From Fontivita pretiosa (lineage in GTDB: Bacteria; Planctomycetota; Phycisphaerae; Tepidisphaerales; Tepidisphaeraceae): 64,000 nt of DNA. The DNA lies in contig NZ_CP191258.1 of NCBI RefSeq assembly GCF_050410795.1, positions 1,302,001 through 1,366,000 on the forward strand, in the 5' to 3' direction. Position 1 is the stretch's first letter, and each line of letters begins with the position of its first letter. Made by a program: the position numbers and the translations under genes. The notes under the pieces are model-generated. The model did no database searches and was not told the DNA's origin. It was given only the letters and a program-made list of their open reading frames with translations. Shown piece after piece: positions 39,177 through 47,530 of the stretch.

Positions 39177-41432
39177 ATGACCCGACTGCCTCGGTTGGCG
39201 CTATCGAATCCGCGCCCGCAAGCAAAATGGATGTCAAAACTTGCCCTTGGCATCGCCTTGGCAATGCCCGGCACACTGTTGGTGAACCAACCGACGACGA
39301 TGGCGCAGGCGGCGGCCACCGAAACGGCTGCACCACCGGTCAATCGCGAGATCCGCAACGCCGTCGAGAATTACTGGCATTACGGGAAGGTGGCGCGCTA
39401 CGACCTGGCGGCGGCTGAAGGGCAAAAGGTGCTCGCCTCCACCGCCACCCCGCTGGAACTGCTCCAGACCTTCGAGGCCGTCGCCGCCGAACGGAAGGAC
39501 AACCTCGATGAGTGGCTGCTTCGCTGGCACGGCATCGAGCCGATGAAGGATGTCACCAAGCAGATCATCGACAAGCTGGCCGAGGGATACCGCGCCCGCC
39601 GGGCCGATCCCAAGTTCATCCTCGAGCAGATCTCGCGGCTGTCCAGCGGCGAACGCGGTTACGGCAATGCCATGACACGCCTGCGCGAGAGCGGCGAGCT
39701 GGCCGTGCCCTTCCTGATCGACGTGCTGCGTGATCCGGCCAAAAAAAACCAGCTCCCGGTGATCCGCCGGGCACTGCGCGACCTTGGCCGGGCAGGCCTG
39801 AATCCCCTTCTCGCCGCCACCCAGATGCAGGAGTGGGACACGCTCACGGTGATCATCGGTGTGCTGGGTGATCTGGGCTATCAGTCGGCGGCGCCTTTTG
39901 TGGCACGGGTCTACGAATCCGACAAGTCGCCCGCGACGGTCAGGGCTGCCGCCGCCGACGCCCTGGCCAGACTCGGCGTCTCCCCAGGCGCCGGCACAAG
40001 CGCTTCAGACCTTTTCTACAACCTGGCCGAGCGACTTTACTACGACACCTCCGACATCAAGGGCGACGATCGCTTCCCAACCGCCAATGTCTGGTACTGG
40101 ACCCAGACCGGACTGACCCGCAAGCAGGTTCCGCCGCAGATCTTCAACGAGATCATGGCCATGCGGGCGTGCGAATACACGCTGGAGCTTGGCGGGTCGC
40201 GCAGCGACGATGCCCTGAGCCTGTGGCTGGCATCCAACTACAAACGTGAGGCCGAGCTGCCCGAAGGCGCCACCGACCCCACCCGCGCCGAAGCTCAGCC
40301 CGACGCCCATTACTATGGCGTGTCCGCGGGCAGCGCCTACCTGAACAACGCCCTGGCCCGAGCGGTGCGCGACCGCAACGCGGCGGTGGCCTTCAAAGTC
40401 ACCCGCTCGCTCCAGCAGATCGTCGGGCAGAGCAACCTGCTCAGCGGCGCCGGCAGCGGCCCGCTCATCCAGGCCATGCAGTTCCCGGATCGCAAGGTGC
40501 GATTCGAGGCAGCCATGACGCTGGCCGCCGCACTGCCACAGCAGAACTTCGAAGGCTCGCAGCGCGTCGTGCCCCTGCTGGCCGAGGCGATGGCTCAAAC
40601 CGGGCAGACCTATGTCGTGGTGGTCCATCCCTCGCAGGAGCAGGCCAATCGTCTGGTGGACGAGTTGAAAAAGCTCGAGGGGATCAATGCCGTGGGCGCC
40701 ACCACCGCCGAGGGCGCCATCGCCGTCGCCAACACCCTGCCGGCCGTCGATGTCATCGTCGTCGCCGAAGACCTGGGTCCCGGCAACGTCGATCAACTGT
40801 TCCTGATGGCCAGCGACAACGCGCGGCTGGCGGGAGCGGCGCGACTGGTGATGACCAAAACCACCGCGTCGATCTACGAGCCGCGGAAGGTCAGCGACCA
40901 ACTGCTGAGCACGACCACCGCAACCGACGCCGCCGCTCTTCAGCCGGCCATCCAGCAGGCGCGCGCCAAGGCCGGCGGGCTGCCGATCGACCCGGCCGTC
41001 GCCACCGAGTACGCCACCCGCGCCGGACAGTTACTCGTCAGGATCGGCGTCAGCCGCTCCAGCGTGTATGACCTGACGCCCGCCAAGCAGACGCTGCTGG
41101 CGGCGCTGAGCGACCCGCGACACGAAATCGTCAAGCTGGCCGGGCAGGTTCTGGCGTACCTGGACGACGCCGACGCGCAGGCCGGCCTGCTGCTGGCCGC
41201 CACCGCCGACAACGTCCCCGATGACGTGCGAATCAGCCTCTACAACAGCCTGGCCCAAAGCGCCAAGCTCTGGAACAACAAGCTGGACGCCGCGGCCATC
41301 GAGACGCTGGCGAAAGTGGTGGCCACAGCCGAGAACCTCCAGGTCCGCTCCGCCGCCGCCGAAGCACGCGGCGCGCTGAATCTGCCCGCCGACCAGGCCA
41401 AGACCCTGATCGTGCAGCAGTCGCAAAAGTAG
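39177..41432 (+). CDS. exported HEAT-repeat protein with a receiver-like insert
   Basis: The product has 751 residues. The ATG at 39177 has a GGAGG nine bases upstream. A signal peptide (about 19-46, ending TTMAQA) directs export. Helical HEAT-like repeats fill the N-terminal 470 residues (for example RRALRDLGRAGLNPLLAATQ and SPATVRAAAADALARLGV). Residues 477-575 look like a response-regulator receiver fold: TYVVVVHPSQEQANRLVDEL, then VDVIVVAEDLGPGNVDQLF, then AARLVMTKTTASI. It lacks the standard acidic pair, and the phospho-acceptor Asp position reads EDL. HEAT-like repeats resume to the C-terminus. The protein may be a scaffold; an active phosphorelay role is unlikely outside the cytoplasm. 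Confidence 0.7.
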   Translation: MTRLPRLALSNPRPQAKWMSKLALGIALAMPGTLLVNQPTTMAQAAATETAAPPVNREIRNAVENYWHYGKVARYDLAAAEGQKVLASTATPLELLQTFEAVAAERKDNLDEWLLRWHGIEPMKDVTKQIIDKLAEGYRARRADPKFILEQISRLSSGERGYGNAMTRLRESGELAVPFLIDVLRDPAKKNQLPVIRRALRDLGRAGLNPLLAATQMQEWDTLTVIIGVLGDLGYQSAAPFVARVYESDKSPATVRAAAADALARLGVSPGAGTSASDLFYNLAERLYYDTSDIKGDDRFPTANVWYWTQTGLTRKQVPPQIFNEIMAMRACEYTLELGGSRSDDALSLWLASNYKREAELPEGATDPTRAEAQPDAHYYGVSAGSAYLNNALARAVRDRNAAVAFKVTRSLQQIVGQSNLLSGAGSGPLIQAMQFPDRKVRFEAAMTLAAALPQQNFEGSQRVVPLLAEAMAQTGQTYVVVVHPSQEQANRLVDELKKLEGINAVGATTAEGAIAVANTLPAVDVIVVAEDLGPGNVDQLFLMASDNARLAGAARLVMTKTTASIYEPRKVSDQLLSTTTATDAAALQPAIQQARAKAGGLPIDPAVATEYATRAGQLLVRIGVSRSSVYDLTPAKQTLLAALSDPRHEIVKLAGQVLAYLDDADAQAGLLLAATADNVPDDVRISLYNSLAQSAKLWNNKLDAAAIETLAKVVATAENLQVRSAAAEARGALNLPADQAKTLIVQQSQK

Positions 41433-41511
41433 CCGCGATTCATGCCCAGCCTTACCCTGCCCCCGTTGCCCGCGCAAACGACCGCGGGCTTCGGCTGGGT
41501 ATCCCCGTAAT

Positions 41512-41530
41512 CACGGGCATCCCACCCGTG
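41512..41530. repeat. palindrome copy 1, CACGGG-N7-CCCGTG followed by ACACG
   Basis: Arms CACGGG and CCCGTG enclose seven bases, and ACACGT follows at once. This is the loosest of three related copies that share the trailing ACACG. The element lies in non-coding DNA after the HEAT-protein gene. Confidence 0.5.
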
Positions 41531-41550
41531 ACACGTCCGAGCCACTTGTG

Positions 41551-41571
41551 GCATGGCCGTCCCGGCCATGC
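41551..41571. repeat. palindrome GCATGGCC-N5-GGCCATGC
   Basis: This is a perfect 8-bp inverted repeat with a five-base loop (gtccc). It is built like the neighbouring ACACG-flanked copies but without the ACACG flank. It may be a degenerate or independent member of the same family, or a short hairpin in the HEAT-gene mRNA. Confidence 0.5.
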
Positions 41572-41631
41572 AGGGTGCGATCGGGTTCGAAAGTCCGACA
41601 TCCGGGCTATCCATCACTTCATGCCGTTCAG

Positions 41632-41655
41632 CACGGGCGCGACGCCCGTGACACG
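41632..41655. repeat. palindrome copy 2, CACGGGC-N5-GCCCGTG followed by ACACG
   Basis: Perfect 7-bp arms lie around a five-base loop (gcgac) with the ACACG flank directly after. It matches the 56.1 kb copy in arm length, loop length and flank. Confidence 0.55.
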
Positions 41656-41787
41656 TGCCAGACGGACTGACAGCCTGATGCTTCAAGAGATCTGCGCTGT
41701 CGGCTGACCGGGATCCTGCCGAATCGCGCCCGCTTCAGATATGCGGCGCGGAGCAAGGCGAAAACATTAGCATCCACTAAATTCCAC

Positions 41788-41816
41788 TTGACTGCCATTC
41801 CCAATCAAGTTAGCAT
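41788..41816 (+). promoter_or_regulatory. sigma-70 promoter of the plsC-like gene
   Basis: TTGACT (41788-41793) and TAGCAT (41811-41816) are 17 bp apart. The -10 overlaps a perfect 10-bp palindrome AGCATATGCT (41812-41821), a plausible repressor site. GGAGG (41829-41833) and the ATG at 41841 follow, so the leader would be very short, about 18 bases. Confidence 0.6.
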
Positions 41817-41840
41817 ATGCTTACAAATGGAGGACGCCCC

Positions 41841-42689
41841 ATGGATGCGCCCCACTGCCTGATCCGCGCCCAGACGGCACCTTCGCCTCCGCTGCTTCAG
41901 CGGCTGCGCGATTGCCCCCGCAACCCGCCCGCCATCGCACGGGCCATTCGCGTGCTCTGGGAGTTGCTCTGCCGCGCCTGGCTGAGGGTCTATCACCGGC
42001 TGTCGATCGTCGGGCGGCACAACCTCCCGGCCAGCGGGCCGTTCGTCATCGTCGCCAATCACGCCAGCCATCTGGACGCCCTGGCACTGCTGGCCGCCCT
42101 GCCGCTGCGAAGGGTTCATCAGGCCTACCCCGCCGCCGCGGAAGACTACTTCTTCCGCTCGCCGCTGCGCGCCGCGTTCTGCGCCCTGTGCCTCAACGCC
42201 GTGCCCTTCCCACGCTGCCAGCATGTTCACCGGGGCATCGCCGCGTGTCGGCGAATTCTGCGCGCGGGTGACAACGTGCTGATCCTGTTTCCCGAGGGCA
42301 CTCGCAGCGCCGATGGCAGCATCGGGCCGTTCCATCGCGGCGTAGGCGATCTGGTCGCCGCACGCAACATCCCCGTCGTGCCCTGCCACATCGAAGGCGC
42401 ATTCGAAGCGATGCCCAGAGCCAGCCGCTTTCCACGCCCGCGGAAGCTGACGCTGCGCATCGGATCGCCCCTCAGCTTCGCCGGCCTTTCTCCATGCAAG
42501 TCCGACGCCATCCGGATCGCGCACGACCTGCGCGCCGCCGTTGTGAATCTGAACAGGTGCAACCATGACCACAATCCAGACACAACCCGCGACCGTTCGC
42601 CAGCCGACATGTCTCCAACGCACCTTCAGCACCCGGGACGGCGCCGAGCTGTTCTATCGTGCCTGGCTGCCGGCAACGCCCACGCATAA
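41841..42689 (+). CDS. lysophospholipid acyltransferase (PlsC family)
   Basis: The product has 282 residues. The acyltransferase motifs are NHASHLDA (the NHxSxxD form of HX4D) and FPEGTRSADG, with PVVPCHIEG later; it should add an acyl chain to lysophosphatidate or a related lipid. The ATG at 41841 has GGAGG at good spacing and a clear promoter. The PlsC domain ends near residue 235. The remaining residues are read from DNA that also encodes the start of the next gene in another frame, so the two coding regions overlap by 125 bp. The tail (NPDTTRDRSPADMSPTHLQH) looks unconstrained, as if an earlier stop was lost. Confidence 0.88.
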   Translation: MDAPHCLIRAQTAPSPPLLQRLRDCPRNPPAIARAIRVLWELLCRAWLRVYHRLSIVGRHNLPASGPFVIVANHASHLDALALLAALPLRRVHQAYPAAAEDYFFRSPLRAAFCALCLNAVPFPRCQHVHRGIAACRRILRAGDNVLILFPEGTRSADGSIGPFHRGVGDLVAARNIPVVPCHIEGAFEAMPRASRFPRPRKLTLRIGSPLSFAGLSPCKSDAIRIAHDLRAAVVNLNRCNHDHNPDTTRDRSPADMSPTHLQHPGRRRAVLSCLAAGNAHA

Positions 42690-44337
42690 GGCGCTGCTGC
42701 TGGTGCATCGCGGACACGAACACTCAGGACGCTGGCAGCAATTCGTTCATGACCTGAACCTTGCGGACCTGGCGATCTTCGCCTGCGACCTCCGCGGCCA
42801 CGGACGATCGATTGGAGCGCGTGGCTACGCCGATGACTTCAGCGATCACGCCCGCGATCTGGATGCCTTCGTGAAGCATCTGGGCCAGCAGTATGACATG
42901 CCCGTCCAGAACATCGTCGCCGTTGGACACAGTCTCGGCGCCGTCGTGCTGGCGGCGTGGGTTCACGATTACGCGCCGCCGATTCGCGGCATGGTCCTGG
43001 CCACGCCGGCCCTGCGAGTGAAGCTGTATGTGCCCCTGGCCCTGCCCGCGCTGCGCGCGCTTCACGCCATCAAGCGCCGCGCGTTCATCAGCAGCTACGT
43101 GCGCGCGACGATGCTGACGCACGACGCCTGGCAGGCCGAGCAATACGCCAACGACCCGCTGATCTCCCGGCAGATCGCGGTGAACGTGCTGTTGGGACTG
43201 CACGACACGTCGATGCGGCTGATCGCCGACGCGCCAGCCATCCGCACGCCCACGCTGCTGCTGGCCGCCAGCAGCGACTGGGTCGTGAACAACTCCGCGA
43301 TTCGCCAGTTTCACGATCGCCTGGGGGCCGCAGACAAATCGCTGCACCTGCTCAGCGGCTTCAGGCACGCGATCTTCCACGAAGTCAACCGGCAGCAGCC
43401 GATCGCGCTGGTGCGCGACTTTGTCCGCCGGGTTTACCAGCTCGATCCACCCCAGCGGTCATCCGCAGGCGCCGATCCTGCCGAATACACCACCGCCGAG
43501 TTTCATCGCCTCCAGCAGCCCCTGCCGATCTGGTGCCCGCGACGCATCCACTTTGCCGCGACGAAGCTTTGCCTGCGAACGGTCGGACGATTGAGCCGCG
43601 GCATCCGCATCGGATGGGAACACGGCTTTGACTCCGGCCAGTCGCTGGATCATGTGTACACAAATCGCGCGCAGGGTCTCACCCCGCTGGGCGTGCTGAT
43701 CGACCGAATCTACCTCAACGCCGTCGGCTGGCGCGGGATACGCGTTCGCAGGGATCATCTTCAACAACTGCTGCGGCGGGCCATCGAACTGACCCTGCGA
43801 ACCGGGCCGTCGGCAAGAATTGTGGATATCGCGTCGGGTCCGGGGCGGTATTTGCTGGGAACGCTGGCCGATCAGCCGCCGGATCGCGTCCGGGCACTGC
43901 TGCGTGATCGGAGCGAAGACGGTCTGGGCCGGGCACGCGCCATCGCGATGCGTCTGCGACTGACGAACGTGGAGTTCCAGATCGGCGATGCCTTCGATCG
44001 CCAGTCGCTGGCATCGATTCATCCTTCGCCCAACATCGCGGTGGTTTCGGGGCTGTACGAGCTTTTCGACCGCAACGACATGGTGCTGACGTCGCTGAAG
44101 GCCTTGGCCCAGGCGATGCGCGACGGCGGGTATCTGATCTACACCAATCAGCCCTGGCACCCGCAGATCGAGATGATCGCCCGCGTGCTGCGTGATCACC
44201 GTGGCCGTCGCTGGATCATGCGCCGCCGCACCCAGCAGGAGATGGACGCCCTGGTGCGCGCCGCCGGCTTTGACAAGCTGGACATGCTCATCGACCGCTG
44301 GGGGATCTTCAGCGTCTCGCTGGCCAGGAAGATATGA
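42565..44337 (+). CDS. alpha/beta hydrolase fused to class I SAM methyltransferase, YnbC-like
   Basis: The product has 590 residues. The N-terminal half (about 20-310) is a monoacylglycerol-lipase-like hydrolase: LLVHRGHEHSGRW for the oxyanion region, VAVGHSLGAVVLAAW with the nucleophile Ser, ASSDWVVN with the likely acid, and SGFRHAIFHE with the likely His. The C-terminal half (from about 395) is a methyltransferase with SAM motif IVDIASGPGRYLLG and later GGYLIYTNQPWHP. The architecture and length match E. coli YnbC (about 585 residues, function unknown). It overlaps the PlsC gene and probably shares its transcript. The substrate may be a lipid ester or ether intermediate (inference). Confidence 0.86.
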   Translation: MTTIQTQPATVRQPTCLQRTFSTRDGAELFYRAWLPATPTHKALLLVHRGHEHSGRWQQFVHDLNLADLAIFACDLRGHGRSIGARGYADDFSDHARDLDAFVKHLGQQYDMPVQNIVAVGHSLGAVVLAAWVHDYAPPIRGMVLATPALRVKLYVPLALPALRALHAIKRRAFISSYVRATMLTHDAWQAEQYANDPLISRQIAVNVLLGLHDTSMRLIADAPAIRTPTLLLAASSDWVVNNSAIRQFHDRLGAADKSLHLLSGFRHAIFHEVNRQQPIALVRDFVRRVYQLDPPQRSSAGADPAEYTTAEFHRLQQPLPIWCPRRIHFAATKLCLRTVGRLSRGIRIGWEHGFDSGQSLDHVYTNRAQGLTPLGVLIDRIYLNAVGWRGIRVRRDHLQQLLRRAIELTLRTGPSARIVDIASGPGRYLLGTLADQPPDRVRALLRDRSEDGLGRARAIAMRLRLTNVEFQIGDAFDRQSLASIHPSPNIAVVSGLYELFDRNDMVLTSLKALAQAMRDGGYLIYTNQPWHPQIEMIARVLRDHRGRRWIMRRRTQQEMDALVRAAGFDKLDMLIDRWGIFSVSLARKI

Positions 44338-44386
44338 GCCTGCATCAAAACCCGCCGTCACGTCGCCGACGAACAGCGGCGCGCAT

Positions 44387-45319
44387 TTACCGTCCCGCCG
44401 CTGCGCGCAGGTATTTGGCCGCCTGCGAGGCGGCGGCCAGGCGGTCGGTCAGCTCGATCGGATCGATGCTGATCCAGCCGGAGTACCCGGCATCGTCCAG
44501 CAGCGAAAGCAGTTGCTGCCAGTCGATGTCGCCCTGCCCGATCATCGCCGGTCGCGTTCGCCGATCCTGGCCGAGCAGCGCATCACGGGCGCGGACATGC
44601 CGCACCAGCGGGCCGACAGCCGAGAAGATCTGATCCGCCGACCACTCGTCCCGCAGCATCGCCACCGGATCCAGATCCACTCCGAACCACGGGCACGCCG
44701 CCGCCGACAACGCCTCGTGCAACGCCGCAAAGCCCGCCAGCGAGCTGGAGAACGCGACCGTGACGCTGTATCGATCGGCCCGGCGGCCGATCTCCGCCAG
44801 CGCGGCGTTGACCTGCGAGACGAACGCCGGCTCCGGCGCGCCCGCCGCCGGCGCAGGCGGCGGCTGAAGCTCGGCAATCTGCTCGGGCGTGGGAATGATG
44901 ATCAACCCCGCCTGCTCCGGACGGATCGACTCGGCCCGCATCGTCGGACGGGGCTGCGACACCATCGCCGGCGCAGGCAGCGGGCCTACGTCCACGCAAA
45001 CCAGCGGCGACTCCAGTCCCGCCGCCGCCTCCATCGCTCGATCGATTCGTGAAATCTGACGATCCACGTCCGCCCCAGGCGCAAGACCCCTGGGACCAAG
45101 GTCCATCCGCAATCCGATCAACTGCTGCTGATGACTTGCCAGCAGGCGGCGAAACTCGCGCCGGCCGGTGAAGGACAGTTCCGGTACCGCAAGGTTCGCC
45201 GACCACACGTCAAACAACAGTCCGCGGAAGCCTGCCCGGCGGGACAGCAGCGGCGCCTCGTGGGGATCCTCGCCCAGCGCCGACGCAACGATGCCCAGAC
45301 GCTCACGCAACAACTTCAT
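44387..45319 (-). CDS. sugar phosphate isomerase/epimerase-like TIM-barrel protein
   Basis: The product has 310 residues. The C-terminal half fits the xylose-isomerase-like TIM barrel: PWFGVDLDPVAML, VRHVRARDALLGQD (the HxRD-like metal site), and SGWISIDPIE near the end. The central Pro/Ala-rich insertion (about 150-165) is unusual, and the metal ligands are not all clear, so activity is uncertain. It is the last gene of the histidine-kinase to ruvC run, 42 bp after ruvC, and converges on the hydrolase-methyltransferase gene. Confidence 0.68.
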   Translation of the reverse strand: MKLLRERLGIVASALGEDPHEAPLLSRRAGFRGLLFDVWSANLAVPELSFTGRREFRRLLASHQQQLIGLRMDLGPRGLAPGADVDRQISRIDRAMEAAAGLESPLVCVDVGPLPAPAMVSQPRPTMRAESIRPEQAGLIIIPTPEQIAELQPPPAPAAGAPEPAFVSQVNAALAEIGRRADRYSVTVAFSSSLAGFAALHEALSAAACPWFGVDLDPVAMLRDEWSADQIFSAVGPLVRHVRARDALLGQDRRTRPAMIGQGDIDWQQLLSLLDDAGYSGWISIDPIELTDRLAAASQAAKYLRAAAGR

Positions 45320-45361
45320 GGCAGAATCAGACTCCGAAGCTCATTTTATACTCCGCTGCGA

Positions 45362-45925
45362 TCAGCGGCAGGGCCGGTTCCCGCCGCCGCGCTGCGCCTT
45401 GCCGCGACGCGGCCGCGGCGCAGCCGAGCCGCCGCACCCGGCCAGCGATCCGCGTTCCCGCGCCCGACCGCAGCACAGCGCCACCGCAAGCGCATCGGCC
45501 ACGTCCGCAGGCTCCGGCACGCGATCCAGGTTCCACAGACTCTGGATCGCCCGCTGCATCTGCTGCTTGCTGGCGTGCCCCCGGCCCGTCAACGACTGCT
45601 TGATCCGGTTGGCGGCGAACTGCTCGACGGCCACCCCCCGCCGCCGCGCCACCAGCAGGATCACGCCTCGCGCATGACCCATCAGAATCGCCGTTCGAGG
45701 ATGCGCGTAATGCGAATAGAGCTGCTCGACGGCACATACCTCGGGCTTGTGCTCGTCGAACAGATTCTCAAGCTCGATCTCCAGTTCGACCAGCCGATCC
45801 GCCAGCGATGTCCTGGCATTCAGCCGGATCACGCCCCCATCGATCAGCCGGGGGTGCATCGGCGCATAATCCACCACGCCGTAGCCGGTAATTCGCAGCC
45901 CGGGATCGATTCCCATGATGCGCAT
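45362..45925 (-). CDS. ruvC: Holliday junction endonuclease RuvC
   Basis: The product has 187 residues, near the usual 173. It resolves four-way junctions in recombination. The four acidic catalytic positions are visible: Asp in MGIDPGLRITG, Glu in VCAVEQLYS, and the pair in the C-terminal PADVADALAVALC. HASKQQMQRAI is also typical. The ATG at 45925 starts the first strand. A basic, Gly/Arg-rich tail of about 30 residues is longer than usual. ruvA and ruvB are not nearby; the gene sits between cysS and a TIM-barrel gene. Confidence 0.94.
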   Translation of the reverse strand: MRIMGIDPGLRITGYGVVDYAPMHPRLIDGGVIRLNARTSLADRLVELEIELENLFDEHKPEVCAVEQLYSHYAHPRTAILMGHARGVILLVARRRGVAVEQFAANRIKQSLTGRGHASKQQMQRAIQSLWNLDRVPEPADVADALAVALCCGRARERGSLAGCGGSAAPRPRRGKAQRGGGNRPCR

Positions 45926-46002
45926 GGCAGCCGCGCGGTCAGCATCCAGTCGGCAGCGGACGGCGGGCAATGTCCTGAAGCCTGCCTGCCGCCCGCTTCC
46001 GG

Positions 46003-47511
46003 CTATTCCCTTCTCCAGACCGTGCCCCCCGGACGATCTTCCAGTTTGATCCCCAGCTTGGCCAGCCCGTCGCGGATGGCGTCGGCGGTGACGAAGTCCT
46101 TGCGCTGGCGGGCATCGGCGCGAAGCTGGATGAGCAGTTGCATGAGCTGTTCGGCCAGCCCGCTGGTCACCGCGGCGCCGCGGACGGGCAGATCGGTCCG
46201 GAAAAGTCCCAGCAACAGCCCCAGCCGCCGAAGCGTCTGCGCCGCCGCCGCCACAACTCGTATCTGGTCCGCGTGTCGCTCCTGTTCGATGCGGTTCTGC
46301 TCGATGTAGCTGTTGATCTCTCCGGCCAGCTCGTGCATCACCCCGATCGCGCCGGCGGTGTTGAAGTCGTCGTCCATCATCTCCAGGAACTTCATCTTGT
46401 AGTTCAGCACCGCGCGCACGAAGTGCTCGGCATCGCTGGACAGCAGCTCGGCACACACCGCGTCCATGTCCGGCGCCGAATCGTCCAGCCGAACCCCCAG
46501 ACGCTCGATCCGCTCGAACAGCCGCAGAAATACGTTCAACCCCTTCTTGGCCGCCTGCATCACCTCGTCGCTGAACTCGATGGGCCGGCGATAGTGTGTG
46601 GACAGCAGCATGTACCGCAGCAGCATCGGGCCGTAGTCGTCGATCAGCTTCCGCGCCGCGACCATCGCCAGCACCCGGGCGCCCTCGGCGGTGGCGGCAT
46701 CCGAGCCACTGATCTTCTTGGTGTTGAACCGTGTCAGCCCGTTGTGAAGCCAGTACTTCACGAACGGCTTGCCCGTGGCGCTTTCCGACTGTGCCAGCTC
46801 GTTTTCATGGTGCGGGAACATCAGGTCCATCCCGCCGCCGTGGATGTCGAACGTCTCGCCCAGATACTTCATGGCCATGGCCGAGCACTCGATGTGCCAC
46901 CCCGGCCGGCCCGGACCCCATGGCGAATCCCACGTCGGCTCGCCCGGCTTGGCGGCCTTCCACAGCGCAAAGTCCGCCGGGTTGCGCTTCCCGCTGCCCG
47001 CCAGCTCACGTGTGCCGCTCTCCTGCTGCTCGACCCGGCGATTCGACAGCTTGCCATAGTCCCGATCCTTGGACACGTCGAACCACACGTTCCCGTCCGC
47101 GACATAGGCATAGCCCAGGTCGATCAGCCGCCGGCATAGGTCGATGATCTCCGGAATGTGCTCCGAGGCCTTGGGGAACCGATCGACCGTGTCCACCCCC
47201 AGCGCGGCGAGACACTCCATGTACTCGGCGGTATACCGGGCGGCCAGTTCCTGCACGGTCGTGCCGGCCTTCGCCGCCGCCTCGATCAGCTTGTCGTCAA
47301 CGTCGGTGATGTTGACGATCCAGGTGACCTCGTAGCCCTTGTATTGCAGGTAGCGTTTGATCGTGTCGAAGACGACCGGACCAACCATGTGTCCGATGTG
47401 CGGAGACTTGTACACCGTCGGACCGCACAGATACATCCCGACCTTCCCGGGGCGGACCGGCTCAAACACTTCCTTCTGATTCGTCAGCGTGTTGTAGACG
47501 CGCAGGCTCAT
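46003..47511 (-). CDS. cysS: cysteinyl-tRNA synthetase
   Basis: The product has 502 residues, slightly longer than E. coli CysS (461). The HIGH motif is PHIGHM (38-42). The zinc ligands are Cys29, Cys209, His234 and Glu238, matching the E. coli positions. The second signature, KMSKS, reads KISGS at 266-270, so the second Lys is Gly, and the following 20 residues (AATAEGARVLAMV) form an insertion. The rest, including LRYMLLSTHYRRPIEFSD, is canonical. It lies 19 bp after ispF; ispF-cysS adjacency is common in bacteria. Confidence 0.94.
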   Translation of the reverse strand: MSLRVYNTLTNQKEVFEPVRPGKVGMYLCGPTVYKSPHIGHMVGPVVFDTIKRYLQYKGYEVTWIVNITDVDDKLIEAAAKAGTTVQELAARYTAEYMECLAALGVDTVDRFPKASEHIPEIIDLCRRLIDLGYAYVADGNVWFDVSKDRDYGKLSNRRVEQQESGTRELAGSGKRNPADFALWKAAKPGEPTWDSPWGPGRPGWHIECSAMAMKYLGETFDIHGGGMDLMFPHHENELAQSESATGKPFVKYWLHNGLTRFNTKKISGSDAATAEGARVLAMVAARKLIDDYGPMLLRYMLLSTHYRRPIEFSDEVMQAAKKGLNVFLRLFERIERLGVRLDDSAPDMDAVCAELLSSDAEHFVRAVLNYKMKFLEMMDDDFNTAGAIGVMHELAGEINSYIEQNRIEQERHADQIRVVAAAAQTLRRLGLLLGLFRTDLPVRGAAVTSGLAEQLMQLLIQLRADARQRKDFVTADAIRDGLAKLGIKLEDRPGGTVWRRE

Positions 47512-47530
47512 GAGTGATCCGTGATTCTAG

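Larger units (their letters stand above)
41433..41840. other. 408 bp intergenic region with palindromes and a promoter
   Basis: The GC-rich first 250 bp holds three short palindromes with 5-7 base loops. The last 80 bp is AT-rich and contains the promoter and ribosome site of the acyltransferase gene, plus a TTAG-N6-CTAA element (41767-41780). A GGGTTCGAAAGTCC string near 41583 resembles a tRNA T-arm, but no tRNA folds around it. No open frame of note was seen. Confidence 0.6.

Noticed and set aside
41575..41610. GGGTTCGAAAGTCC, resembling a tRNA T-arm
   Set aside because: No acceptor stem, D-arm or anticodon arm folds around it.
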